A stretch of DNA of 42,112 nt from assembly GCF_001705035.1 (NCBI RefSeq), contig NZ_MCIG01000021.1:1-42112 (forward strand), written 5' to 3'. Within the stretch, counting starts at the first letter, position 1, and each line of letters starts with the position of its first letter. A model generated the notes under the pieces. It saw only the letters and a program-made list of their open reading frames with translations. It did not search any database and had not been told where the DNA came from. Below, piece by piece: positions 35,701 through 42,112 of this stretch. Source of the DNA: Curtobacterium sp. UCD-KPL2560. Its GTDB lineage: Bacteria > Actinomycetota > Actinomycetes > Actinomycetales > Microbacteriaceae. The translations under genes and the position numbers were made by a program.

Positions 35701-36573
35701 ATGGCCATCGACGACCGCACCGCTGAGTCCGCCCCCACGCCGAACCGGCGTCGATCGGTCCCCGCCGAGATCTCCCGCTCGTGGCTGCTCGTGCCCGGGA
35801 CCGCCGCCGACCGCTTCGAGCGGGCCCAGCGCTCACGTGCCGACCAGATCATCCTCGACGTCGAGGACGCGGTCGATCCGGCCGCGAAGCCCGGCGCCCG
35901 CGCGACCGTGGCGTCCTGGCTCGCCGGCGGCGGCGAGGCCTGGGTGCGGATCAACGACGTGACGACGGACTTCTGGGCCGACGACGTCGAGGAGCTCCGC
36001 GGTCTCCCGGGTCTGCAGGGCGTGATGCTCGCGAAGACCGAGTCCCCCGCGCAGGTCACCGACACGTGGCACCGCCTCGGCGGCCACACGCCGGTGATCG
36101 CGCTCGTCGAGTCGGCGCTCGGGATCGAGGAGGCGACGTCGATCGCCAAGGCCCAGGGCGCGTTCCGTCTGGCCTTCGGTTCCGGCGACTACCGCCGGGA
36201 CACGGGTGCTTCGGCCGACACCCTCGCGATGGCGTACCCGCGGTCCCGCCTGGTCGTGGCGTCGCGGGTGGGCGACCTGCCCGGCCCGATCGACGGCCCG
36301 ACGGTCGGTTCGGCGCACGCGATCCTGCGTGAGCAGTCCCAGGTCGCGGTGTCGCTCGGCCTGACCGGCAAGCTCTGCCTCGACACCGAGCAGCTGCCGG
36401 TCATCAACGAGGTCATCTCACCGACGCCGACCGACGTCGCCTGGGCGCAGGACTTCCTGGACGACTTCGAGGCGCGCGGCCAGGTCATCCGCGACGGCTC
36501 GGACCTGCCGCGGCTCGGCCGGGCGCAGAAGATCCAGCGGCTCGCCAGGGCATTCGGCGTCGAGGCGCGGTAG
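35701..36573 (+). CDS. HpcH/HpaI aldolase / citrate lyase beta-like protein
   Basis: A 290-residue TIM-barrel protein of the CitE-like CoA-ester lyase family. Visible: LLVPGTAADRFERA, ADQIILDVEDAVDP (metal and acyl-CoA region), VRIN, MLAKTES, LVESALGIEEA and FGSGDYRRDTG. Magnesium and a small CoA ester or keto acid are expected. In most members a segment like GKxCIHPxQ follows the barrel; here it is GKLCLDTEQL, without the HP pair, so the acyl-CoA side may differ. ATG 35701 is chosen; a shorter ribosome signal only is seen. It is divergent from the helicase-like gene and followed by a membrane protein gene nine bases later. Confidence 0.86.
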   Translation: MAIDDRTAESAPTPNRRRSVPAEISRSWLLVPGTAADRFERAQRSRADQIILDVEDAVDPAAKPGARATVASWLAGGGEAWVRINDVTTDFWADDVEELRGLPGLQGVMLAKTESPAQVTDTWHRLGGHTPVIALVESALGIEEATSIAKAQGAFRLAFGSGDYRRDTGASADTLAMAYPRSRLVVASRVGDLPGPIDGPTVGSAHAILREQSQVAVSLGLTGKLCLDTEQLPVINEVISPTPTDVAWAQDFLDDFEARGQVIRDGSDLPRLGRAQKIQRLARAFGVEAR

Positions 36574-36582
36574 GACGGTCCC

Positions 36583-37089
36583 ATGACCTGGTCGAACGTC
36601 CCCGGCGGTCCGCCGCAGTCCGCTCCCGGTGCCCCGCGTCCCGAGCACGACCGCGACGCCGAGGCACGGCGCACGGCCTGGGAGCGCGGCGGCACGACGC
36701 TCTTCCCGGCCGCGAAGATCGCCGACCGGGTGTCGACCGTCCTCCTGCTGGTGTTCGGCGCGGTGATGACCGTCGTCACCGTGGTCGTGGGCGTGATCGG
36801 GGTGGCCTCGGCGACGACCTCGTGCGACGCGGCGACGGGGTGCTCGCCCGGTGGGTACCTCGGCGGTGCGGCGATCGCGGCGGGTGGCTCGTTCGTGGTG
36901 GGGGTCGCCACGGTCGTCCTCGCGGTCGGGGCCTGGGTGCGCCGACGCTCGTCGTGGTGGATCGCGGCGATCGGCTTCGTGCTCGCGGTGGCCTGCATCG
37001 CGTGGGGCGGGGTCGTGTTCGCCGACGCGGCCGACGGTGCCGGGAGCACCGGGACCGCGGGGAACGCGACGGCGTCGGCGCCCGCCTGA
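36583..37089 (+). CDS. small membrane protein, hypothetical
   Basis: A 168-residue protein with a polar Pro/Gly/Arg N-terminus (about 1-48), then three hydrophobic helices (about 50-76, 92-115 and 124-143). A short loop between the first two has two cysteines (SCDAATGCSPGGY). The Ala/Gly/Thr-rich end lies outside or in the cytoplasm; topology cannot be fixed. No known domain recognised. It follows the CitE-like gene by nine bases and is probably in one transcript. Confidence 0.7.
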   Translation: MTWSNVPGGPPQSAPGAPRPEHDRDAEARRTAWERGGTTLFPAAKIADRVSTVLLLVFGAVMTVVTVVVGVIGVASATTSCDAATGCSPGGYLGGAAIAAGGSFVVGVATVVLAVGAWVRRRSSWWIAAIGFVLAVACIAWGGVVFADAADGAGSTGTAGNATASAPA

Positions 37090-37119
37090 CCGGCCCGACA
37101 CGCACGCGCCGCCCGGCGG

Positions 37120-37125
37120 TAGCCT
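37120..37125 (+). promoter_or_regulatory. -10 box of a leaderless monooxygenase promoter
   Basis: TAGCCT on the plus strand, seven bases before the ATG at 37133. It suggests the FAD monooxygenase is transcribed separately from the small membrane protein gene 44 bases upstream. Confidence 0.5.
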
Positions 37126-37132
37126 GCCGCGC

Positions 37133-38377
37133 ATGGTGACCGTGTCGCGCACGACCGTGGCCGTCGTCGGCGGCGGTCCCGCCGGCGTCGTGCTCGGCCT
37201 GCTGCTCGCCCGCGGCGGTGTCGACGTGCGCGTGGTCGAGTCGCACGACGACTTCCTCCGCGACTTCCGCGGCGACACCGTGCACGCCTCGACGATCCGC
37301 TTGCTCGACGAGCTCGGGCTCGGGGAGCGCTTCCGTGCGCTGCCGCAGACCCGGCTCGACGACCTGTCGCTGCCCCGCCCGGACGGTTCGCGCGTGGTGC
37401 TCGGGGAGTTCTCGCGGCTGCGTCCACCGTACGACCACGTCGCGATGGTGCCGCAGTGGGACCTGCTCGACCTGCTCACCACCGCCGCCCGCGAGGAACC
37501 GTCGTTCACGATCTCGATGGGCACGGCCGCGAGCGGGCCCATCGTCGAGGACGGGGTCGTCACGGGCGTCCACCTGCAACCGCGCCACGGGGGCGGTCCC
37601 GAGGAGCTGCGCGCCGACGTCGTGGTGGCCTGCGACGGACGGAACTCGGTGCTGCGGACCGCCGCCGGGCTCCGCCCGCGGTGCTTCCGCGTGGGGTTCG
37701 ACACGTGGTGGTTCCGGCTGCCCCGCCGCGCCGGCGACGACGGCGCCGCACTGGTCCCCGCGTTCGACGGCCGTGACGTCCTGCTCGCGTTCCCCCGGCG
37801 GGACCACCACCAGGTCGCGTACTTCGCGCCGAAGGGGTCGGACCCGGCGCTGCGTGCCGCCGGGGTGGCGGCGTTCCGAGCGACCGTCGCGCGGCTGCGG
37901 CCGGACCTGGCCGACCGGGTGGGCGCGATCCGGTCGATGGACGACGTGCACGTGCTCGACGTGCGGCTCGACCGGCTGCGGCGCTGGTGGTGGCCGGGGC
38001 TGCTCTGCATCGGGGACGCCGCGCACGCGATGTCCCCGGCGGGCGGGGTCGGGATCAACCTGGCGGTGCAGGACGCGGTCGCGACCGCCACTGCACTCGT
38101 GCCCGCGCTCCGTCGGGGGCTGCACGGACGGGCGCTCGACCCGGTGCTGCGCGCCGTCCAGCGACGCCGGACCCCGCCGACCGTGGCCGTGCAGGCGGCG
38201 CAGCGGCTCCTGCACCGGGTCGTGTTCGAGCGTGCCTTCGCCGGGCGGACGGCGGGCGGACCACCGCTCCTGCCCGTCTTCCTCGCCCGCTGGGTGCCAC
38301 CGGCCCGGTGGGCGTACGCCCGGGCGGTCGCGTTCGGACCGCTGCCGGAGCACGCCCCGCCGTGGGCACGGCGCTGA
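37133..38377 (+). CDS. FAD-dependent monooxygenase (PHBH fold)
   Basis: A 414-residue flavoprotein. It has the FAD dinucleotide fold VAVVGGGPAGVVLGLLLAR near the start, the DG motif VVVACDGRNSVLR, and GLLCIGDAAHAMSPAGGVGINLAVQDA, the GD motif that binds the FAD ribityl chain. These three mark aromatic-ring hydroxylases of the p-hydroxybenzoate hydroxylase group. The reaction would use NAD(P)H and oxygen. The substrate cannot be inferred; no catabolic genes lie next to it. The upstream frame (from 36851) is an open shadow of the membrane protein gene. Confidence 0.9.
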   Translation: MVTVSRTTVAVVGGGPAGVVLGLLLARGGVDVRVVESHDDFLRDFRGDTVHASTIRLLDELGLGERFRALPQTRLDDLSLPRPDGSRVVLGEFSRLRPPYDHVAMVPQWDLLDLLTTAAREEPSFTISMGTAASGPIVEDGVVTGVHLQPRHGGGPEELRADVVVACDGRNSVLRTAAGLRPRCFRVGFDTWWFRLPRRAGDDGAALVPAFDGRDVLLAFPRRDHHQVAYFAPKGSDPALRAAGVAAFRATVARLRPDLADRVGAIRSMDDVHVLDVRLDRLRRWWWPGLLCIGDAAHAMSPAGGVGINLAVQDAVATATALVPALRRGLHGRALDPVLRAVQRRRTPPTVAVQAAQRLLHRVVFERAFAGRTAGGPPLLPVFLARWVPPARWAYARAVAFGPLPEHAPPWARR

Positions 38378-38423
38378 CCGCAGCGGCGTCGGCCGTGGCG
38401 CGTGGACGGACCGCGGCGCGCGC

Positions 38424-39281
38424 CTAGGCCCCGACGGCCCCGTCCTGCCCGGACGACTCGGACGGCGCAGCCGGGAGCGGTTTCTGCCACCGGTCCACGC
38501 GGACGGCGATGCGTTCGGAGGGGTCCCCGCTCCACGTGGCGTCGAGCCCGTGGTCCGCGAGCGCAGCGACGACCGCCACGGCGGCGCTCACCCGGCTGTG
38601 CTGCCGCAGCGCCGAACGACCGTCGAGCGACTGCTCGGCGAGTGCGACGTGGTCCGGCTCGAGGTCGGGTGCGTGCCGGAAGGCGCCGTACGACAGGTGC
38701 AGGGTCGTCGGCGTCTCGGCCAGCCGCTCGGCGTCCTGCTCGTGGAAGAACACGTACGCCCACTCGCGGGACCCGTCCTCCGCGGTCCCGTCGGAGGTGC
38801 GGGCGTCCTCGCACGCGGCGATCCCGTCGGCCTGGTCGACCCCGGTCGCCATCGCCGCGACGAACCCCTGCTGCCGGAGGATGTCGAACGCCTCGCGCAG
38901 CCGGTCGTACTGGCCGCTGCCCGGTGGGCGGTCCCGCTGGTCGAGCAGGCGCGCGGCCCAGCGTGCCCGGACGACCTGCTCGACCGTGTCGCGCAGCGCG
39001 TCGAGGTCGTCGGTGTCGTCCTCGTGCTCCTCGACGACCTGCTCGACGACGTCGTCGAACGACGTGAAGCCCGGCAGGACGAGGGCGTCGACGGACGCGG
39101 CGAGCGCCGCCGGGTCGAGGGTGTCCCGGGCTGTCGGAGCGGCCGGGGCGACCGGGGCGGCGGAGGGATCGGTGCCGGCAGCGTCGTCCGACCGGGTCTC
39201 GTCGGCCCCCTGCTCCGACCCCGCGCGGGTGGTCCCTGCGGTGTCGGTGTCACGCCGTCGTCGCCACCATCGGAACGCCAT
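38424..39281 (-). CDS. DUF6891-like protein
   Basis: A 285-residue soluble protein. An acidic Thr/Ala/Asp linker (about 10-55) is followed by LVLPGFTSFDDVVEQVVEE, a helix AFDILRQQGFVAAMATG, WAYVFFHEQDAERLAETPTT, LHLSYGAF, and the C-terminal WSGDPSERIAVRVDRWQKPLP. The order resembles proteins called DUF6891; this is from memory. No catalytic motif is obvious. The ATG at 39281 has TAGCAT seven bases upstream. It is convergent with the monooxygenase gene, with only 46 bases between. Confidence 0.8.
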   Translation of the reverse strand: MAFRWWRRRRDTDTAGTTRAGSEQGADETRSDDAAGTDPSAAPVAPAAPTARDTLDPAALAASVDALVLPGFTSFDDVVEQVVEEHEDDTDDLDALRDTVEQVVRARWAARLLDQRDRPPGSGQYDRLREAFDILRQQGFVAAMATGVDQADGIAACEDARTSDGTAEDGSREWAYVFFHEQDAERLAETPTTLHLSYGAFRHAPDLEPDHVALAEQSLDGRSALRQHSRVSAAVAVVAALADHGLDATWSGDPSERIAVRVDRWQKPLPAAPSESSGQDGAVGA

Positions 39282-39288
39282 GCCGCCG

Positions 39289-39294
39289 ATGCTA
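39289..39294 (-). promoter_or_regulatory. -10 box of a leaderless DUF6891-like gene promoter
   Basis: TAGCAT on the minus strand, seven bases before the ATG at 39281. It faces the 53-bp repeat array across the divergent intergenic region. Confidence 0.5.
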
Positions 39295-39370
39295 CCCACG
39301 GGTACCGAGCCGGCGACCGGTGCCACCGGCAGCCGGCACCCGGCGGGCGCAGACCGACCTGCGCACCCGA

Positions 39371-39545
39371 ACCGCGCCTCCCGGTCCGACCGGTGCCGGA
39401 CGCGAGCCGACCGGCGGAGCCGCACCGCGCCTCCCGACCCGACCGGTGCCGGACGCGAGCCGAGCGGCGGAGCCGCACCGCGCCTCCCGACCCGACCGGT
39501 GCCGGACGCGAGCCGACCGGCGGACCCGCACCGCGCCTCCCGGCC
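39371..39545. repeat. three full 53-bp tandem repeats plus a partial fourth copy
   Basis: Units start at 39371, 39424, 39477 and (partial) 39530. Each opens ACCGCGCCTCCCG and continues with GACCGGTGCCGGACGCGAGC, CGA and a variable CGGCGGA segment. Copies differ at only a few positions. The array fills most of the 311-bp space between the divergent DUF6891-like and aldo/keto reductase genes. No ORF with coding signs covers it and there are no spacers, so it is not a CRISPR. Confidence 0.93.
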
Positions 39546-39592
39546 GTGCGCAGACTGGACGTCCACCGGACGGCCGGGCGCATGCTGGCGGC

Positions 39593-40468
39593 ATGAAGCA
39601 ACGAGTCATCGGAGACGTGTCGGTCAGCGCGATCGGTCTGGGCGGCATGCCCATGTCCATCGAGGGGCGGCCCGACGAGCGGCAGTCCGTCGCCACCATC
39701 CACGCAGCCCTCGAGGCGGGCGTGACGCTCATCGACACGGCCGACGCCTACCACCAGGCGGGCAAGGACGAGGTCGGCCACAACGAGACCCTCATCGCGA
39801 AGGCGGTGCACGAGTTCCACGGGGACACCGACGCCGTGCTCATCGCGACGAAGGGCGGACACCTGCGACCCGAGGCCGGGCCGTGGGCTCAGGACGGCCG
39901 TCCCGAGTACCTGAAGGAGGCGGCGAAGGCCTCGGCCGCGCGCCTGGGCGTCGACGCCGTCGGGCTGTACCAGTTCCACCGGCCGGACCCCGCGGTGCCG
40001 TACGCCGACTCGATCGGGGCGCTCGCGGAGCTCCTCGACGAGGGCGTCATCCGGATGGCCGGCATCTCGAACGCCGACCCGGACCAGATCCGCACCGCGA
40101 ACGAGGTGCTCGGCGGGCGACTGGCCTCGGTGCAGAACCAGTTCTCGCCGGCGTTCCGCTCGAGCGAGGCGGAGCTGCAGCTCTGCGACGAGCTCGGCAT
40201 CGCGTTCCTGCCGTGGAGCCCCCTCGGCGGCATCGCCAAGGCCGGCGACCTCGGCACCGCGTTCGAGGAGTTCGCGATCGTCGCGCGGGAGCGGGACGTG
40301 TCGCCGCAGGTCGTCGCGCTGGCGTGGGAGCTGCACAAGAGCGACGTGGTCGTCCCGATCCCCGGGGCCTCGCGGCCGCAGTCGATCCTCGACTCGGTCG
40401 TCGCGGCGACGATCAAGCTCCGCGACGAGGACGTCGCCCGGCTCGACGCGGCGCAGCGGTCCGCCTGA
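39593..40468 (+). CDS. aldo/keto reductase
   Basis: A 291-residue NADPH-dependent oxidoreductase with a TIM barrel. The catalytic tetrad is visible: Asp and Tyr in LIDTADAYHQAG, Lys in LIATKGG and His in LYQFHRPDP. GISNADPDQI, VQNQFSPAF and VVPIPGASRPQSI complete the pattern. Substrate unknown. The ATG at 39593 gives the family start MKQRVIGDVSVSAIGLGGM; the upstream frame runs through the 53-bp repeats. CATGCT six bases before ATG is a possible imperfect -10. Confidence 0.92.
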   Translation: MKQRVIGDVSVSAIGLGGMPMSIEGRPDERQSVATIHAALEAGVTLIDTADAYHQAGKDEVGHNETLIAKAVHEFHGDTDAVLIATKGGHLRPEAGPWAQDGRPEYLKEAAKASAARLGVDAVGLYQFHRPDPAVPYADSIGALAELLDEGVIRMAGISNADPDQIRTANEVLGGRLASVQNQFSPAFRSSEAELQLCDELGIAFLPWSPLGGIAKAGDLGTAFEEFAIVARERDVSPQVVALAWELHKSDVVVPIPGASRPQSILDSVVAATIKLRDEDVARLDAAQRSA

Positions 40469-40487
40469 CCCCGGGACGCACACACCG

Positions 40488-40525
40488 CGACGCCCCGGCT
40501 CCGCTCGTGCGGGGTCGGGGCGTCG
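40488..40525. terminator. hairpin between convergent genes
   Basis: CGACGCCCCG (40488-40497) pairs with CGGGGCGTCG (40516-40525), and an inner CTCCGC/GCGGGG stem closes a TCGT loop. It lies 19 bases past the aldo/keto reductase stop and 50 bases past the lipoprotein stop, so it can end both transcripts. Confidence 0.7.
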
Positions 40526-40577
40526 TGGTGTTCCGGTGCGGCGGTGTCGCGGGCTCGGCTCGCGACCACACCTGCCG

Positions 40578-40988
40578 TCAGGACGTGCAGGCCTTCTGGA
40601 AGTCGCTGCCCGTCGACTGCACCTTCTGGCTCGAGGCGGTGAGCGCCGACACGTCGGCCGACCCCGGGTCCTCGGAGACGTCCTCGATGGCGTCCACCAT
40701 GTCGCCGTAGGCCTCGCTGAACGCGTCACCCTTCTCCTTGAGGTCGGCGTCCTCGAGCTCGTCGACACCCTGGTCGATCTTGTCGTCGAGCTCCTTGAGC
40801 CGGTCGAGCGCTGCACCCGGGTCGGACTGCAGGTCGGCCGCCGACGACTGCACGCCCGATGCGGCGTCCTGCACGGTCTTCGAGAACTCACGGCACTGCT
40901 CGGCCTTCGACGGGCCGCCCGCCGAACACCCGGCGAGCAGGACCACGGAGAGTGCTGCGGTGGCGATGGCGATGGTCTTCCTGGACAT
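40578..40988 (-). CDS. small lipoprotein, hypothetical
   Basis: A 136-residue exported protein. The signal MSRKTIAIATAALSVVLL ends in the lipobox LAGC (lipidated Cys21). The rest is a charged helical region (SKAEQCREFSKTVQDAAS, LKELDDKIDQGVDELED) with Cys near the start and end (QCREF, QKACTS) that could form a disulfide. No known enzymatic motif. The ATG at 40988 has AGGGGG upstream. It is divergent from the quinone oxidoreductase gene (110 bp), with TACCGT on the minus strand at about 41047 as a weak -10 candidate. Confidence 0.82.
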   Translation of the reverse strand: MSRKTIAIATAALSVVLLAGCSAGGPSKAEQCREFSKTVQDAASGVQSSAADLQSDPGAALDRLKELDDKIDQGVDELEDADLKEKGDAFSEAYGDMVDAIEDVSEDPGSADVSALTASSQKVQSTGSDFQKACTS

Positions 40989-41086
40989 GCTGTGTCCCCC
41001 TGGTTCGTGCCCGCGCTCCCCCCGGTGGGTCGCGGATCGTCCCCGACGGTACATGGCGGACGCACAGGTGGTTCCGTGGTCCGGCG

Positions 41087-41092
41087 TACGGT
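41087..41092 (+). promoter_or_regulatory. -10 box of a leaderless quinone oxidoreductase promoter
   Basis: TACGGT on the plus strand, six bases before the ATG at 41099. Confidence 0.45.
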
Positions 41093-41098
41093 CGAGGG

Positions 41099-42064
41099 AT
41101 GCACGCGATCACGGCACACGACGGCGGACTCCGACTCGACGAGCACGACGACCCGGTGGCGGGCCCCGGCGAGGTCCTCGTCGCGGTGGCCGCCGCGGGC
41201 GTCAACAACGCCGACCTGCAGCAGGTCGCCGGCAACTACCCGCCGCCGCCCGAGGCGTCCGAGGTGCTCGGGCTCGAGGTCTCCGGCACCGTCCGCGCGC
41301 TCGGGGACGGCGTCGAGGGGTTCGCCGTTGGCGACCGGGTCTGCGCGCTGCTGTCGGGCGGCGGGTACGCCGAACTCGTCGCGGTGCCGGCGACGCAGGT
41401 CCTCCCCGTCCCGGACGGCGTCGACCTCGTCGAGGCGGCCGCCCTGCCCGAGGCCGCGTGCACGGTGTGGTCGAACCTCGGGATGATCGCCGGGCTCCGC
41501 GCCGGGCAGACCCTGCTCGTGCACGGCGGCACGGGCGGCATGGGCTCGCACGCCGTCCTGCTGGCGAAGGCCATGGGCGTCCGGGTCGTGGCGACGAGCG
41601 GCGGCGAGCGGAAGGTCCGGGCGTCGCAGGAGCTCGGCGCCGACCTCGTGGTCGACCACCGCAGTGAGGACTTCGTCGAGCGGACCCTGGCGTTCACCGA
41701 GGGTCGCGGCGTGGACGTCGTCCTCGACGTCGTCGGTGCGGACTACCTGGCGAAGAACCTCGCGGTCCTGGCGCCGAACGGCCACGTCGCGGTGATCGCC
41801 GCCGGCAGCGGTTCGACGGGCGAGCTCGACTTCGGCGCGATGATGCGCAAGCGCGCCACGATCAGCGCCACCACCCTGCGGGCACGACCGGCCGACGAGA
41901 AGGCCGCGATCGTCGCCGCGGTCCGGGAGCACGTCTGGCCGCTCGTCGCCGACGGCAGCGTGCGCCCGGTGGTGGACAGCACGGTGCCGCTCGCCGAGGC
42001 CGCCGAGGCGCACCGCCGCATCCGCGACGGCGAGGTGGTCGGCAAGGTGCTGCTCACGATCTGA
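41099..42064 (+). CDS. NADPH:quinone oxidoreductase-like (zinc-free MDR family)
   Basis: A 321-residue medium-chain dehydrogenase/reductase. It has AAAGVNNADLQQVAGNYPPP, LGLEVSGTV, then the Rossmann motif LLVHGGTGGMGSHAVLLAKA for NADPH, and KNLAVLAPNGHVAVIA. The zinc-binding Cys cluster of alcohol dehydrogenases is absent, as in quinone oxidoreductases and zeta-crystallin. A quinone or enone is a likely acceptor. The start at 41099 gives the family N-terminus; the longer frame overlaps the lipoprotein gene. Confidence 0.92.
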   Translation: MHAITAHDGGLRLDEHDDPVAGPGEVLVAVAAAGVNNADLQQVAGNYPPPPEASEVLGLEVSGTVRALGDGVEGFAVGDRVCALLSGGGYAELVAVPATQVLPVPDGVDLVEAAALPEAACTVWSNLGMIAGLRAGQTLLVHGGTGGMGSHAVLLAKAMGVRVVATSGGERKVRASQELGADLVVDHRSEDFVERTLAFTEGRGVDVVLDVVGADYLAKNLAVLAPNGHVAVIAAGSGSTGELDFGAMMRKRATISATTLRARPADEKAAIVAAVREHVWPLVADGSVRPVVDSTVPLAEAAEAHRRIRDGEVVGKVLLTI

Positions 42065-42066
42065 GC

Positions 42067-42112
42067 GAGCCGGGCCGGGCGAGCGGGCCGGGCCGGGCGA
42101 GCGGGCCGGGCG
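42067..42112. repeat. GAGCGGGCCGGGC tandem repeat at the window edge
   Basis: GAGCGGGCCGGGCCGGGC-type units (14, 18 and 14 bases, the last cut by the window edge) follow the quinone oxidoreductase stop by two bases. The array continues out of the window. Confidence 0.8.

Noticed and set aside
39371-39545. A possible CRISPR array
   Set aside because: The 53-bp units are directly joined and have no variable spacers, and no cas genes lie nearby.

Overview
The window is a very GC-rich stretch of an actinobacterial chromosome. The 5' end of a 16S rRNA gene on the minus strand (1-203) reads, from memory, like the Microbacteriaceae genus Curtobacterium. Genus assignment is inference. Membership of Microbacteriaceae is supported by the arg gene order, the DUF1844-infC pair, the leader of the rrn operon and several typical small proteins. 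I see no prophage, insertion sequence, CRISPR array or integron. This is housekeeping chromosome with some unusual local features.

Layout. Positions 1-864 hold the rrn start, its leader and two promoters, two strong hairpins and an eight-unit 8-bp repeat, all read on the minus strand behind tyrS. Positions 865-17418 are a long minus-strand block. Read in transcription order (right to left) it is infC-rpmI-rplT, a SpoU-type RNA methyltransferase, pheS-pheT, then argC-argJ-argB-argD-argF, an argG-like gene, argH and a 3-methyladenine DNA glycosylase, and finally tyrS. The arg genes overlap by 1-4 bases at almost every junction, so they are probably translated in a coupled way. The gene in the argG slot has lost the recognisable ATP and citrulline binding motifs, and there is no argR.

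Positions 17729-25548 hold a DUF1844 gene, maltokinase divergent from a family 2 glycoside hydrolase with a LacI-type operator, an alpha/beta hydrolase, a PIG-V-like mannosyltransferase, an amidase-domain lipoprotein and a small unknown protein. A tRNA-Ala(CGC) lies at 25629-25704. Positions 25834-31227 carry a membrane protein, a GNAT acetyltransferase, galU, 5-formyltetrahydrofolate cyclo-ligase, an FmdB zinc ribbon, mscL and a CDP-alcohol phosphatidyltransferase. Positions 31248-35407 hold a 146-residue protein and a 1240-residue helicase-like protein. The latter has degenerate ATPase motifs and a C-terminal Vsr/REase-like domain. The rest holds a CitE-like lyase, a membrane protein, an FAD monooxygenase, a DUF6891-like protein, an aldo/keto reductase, a lipoprotein and a quinone oxidoreductase.

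Cross-cutting signals. (1) At least eleven genes have a TANNNT -10 box 6-8 bases before the start codon, which implies leaderless transcripts. (2) infC appears to start with ATC. (3) Two 60-bp palindromic elements share outer arms and loop position, with paired changes in the inner stem; both sit between convergent genes. (4) A 10-mer, GCGCCTCCCG, recurs in intergenic hairpins, in coding repeats and in a 53-bp tandem repeat. (5) The glycoside hydrolase frame has no stop codon until well inside the oppositely oriented neighbour.
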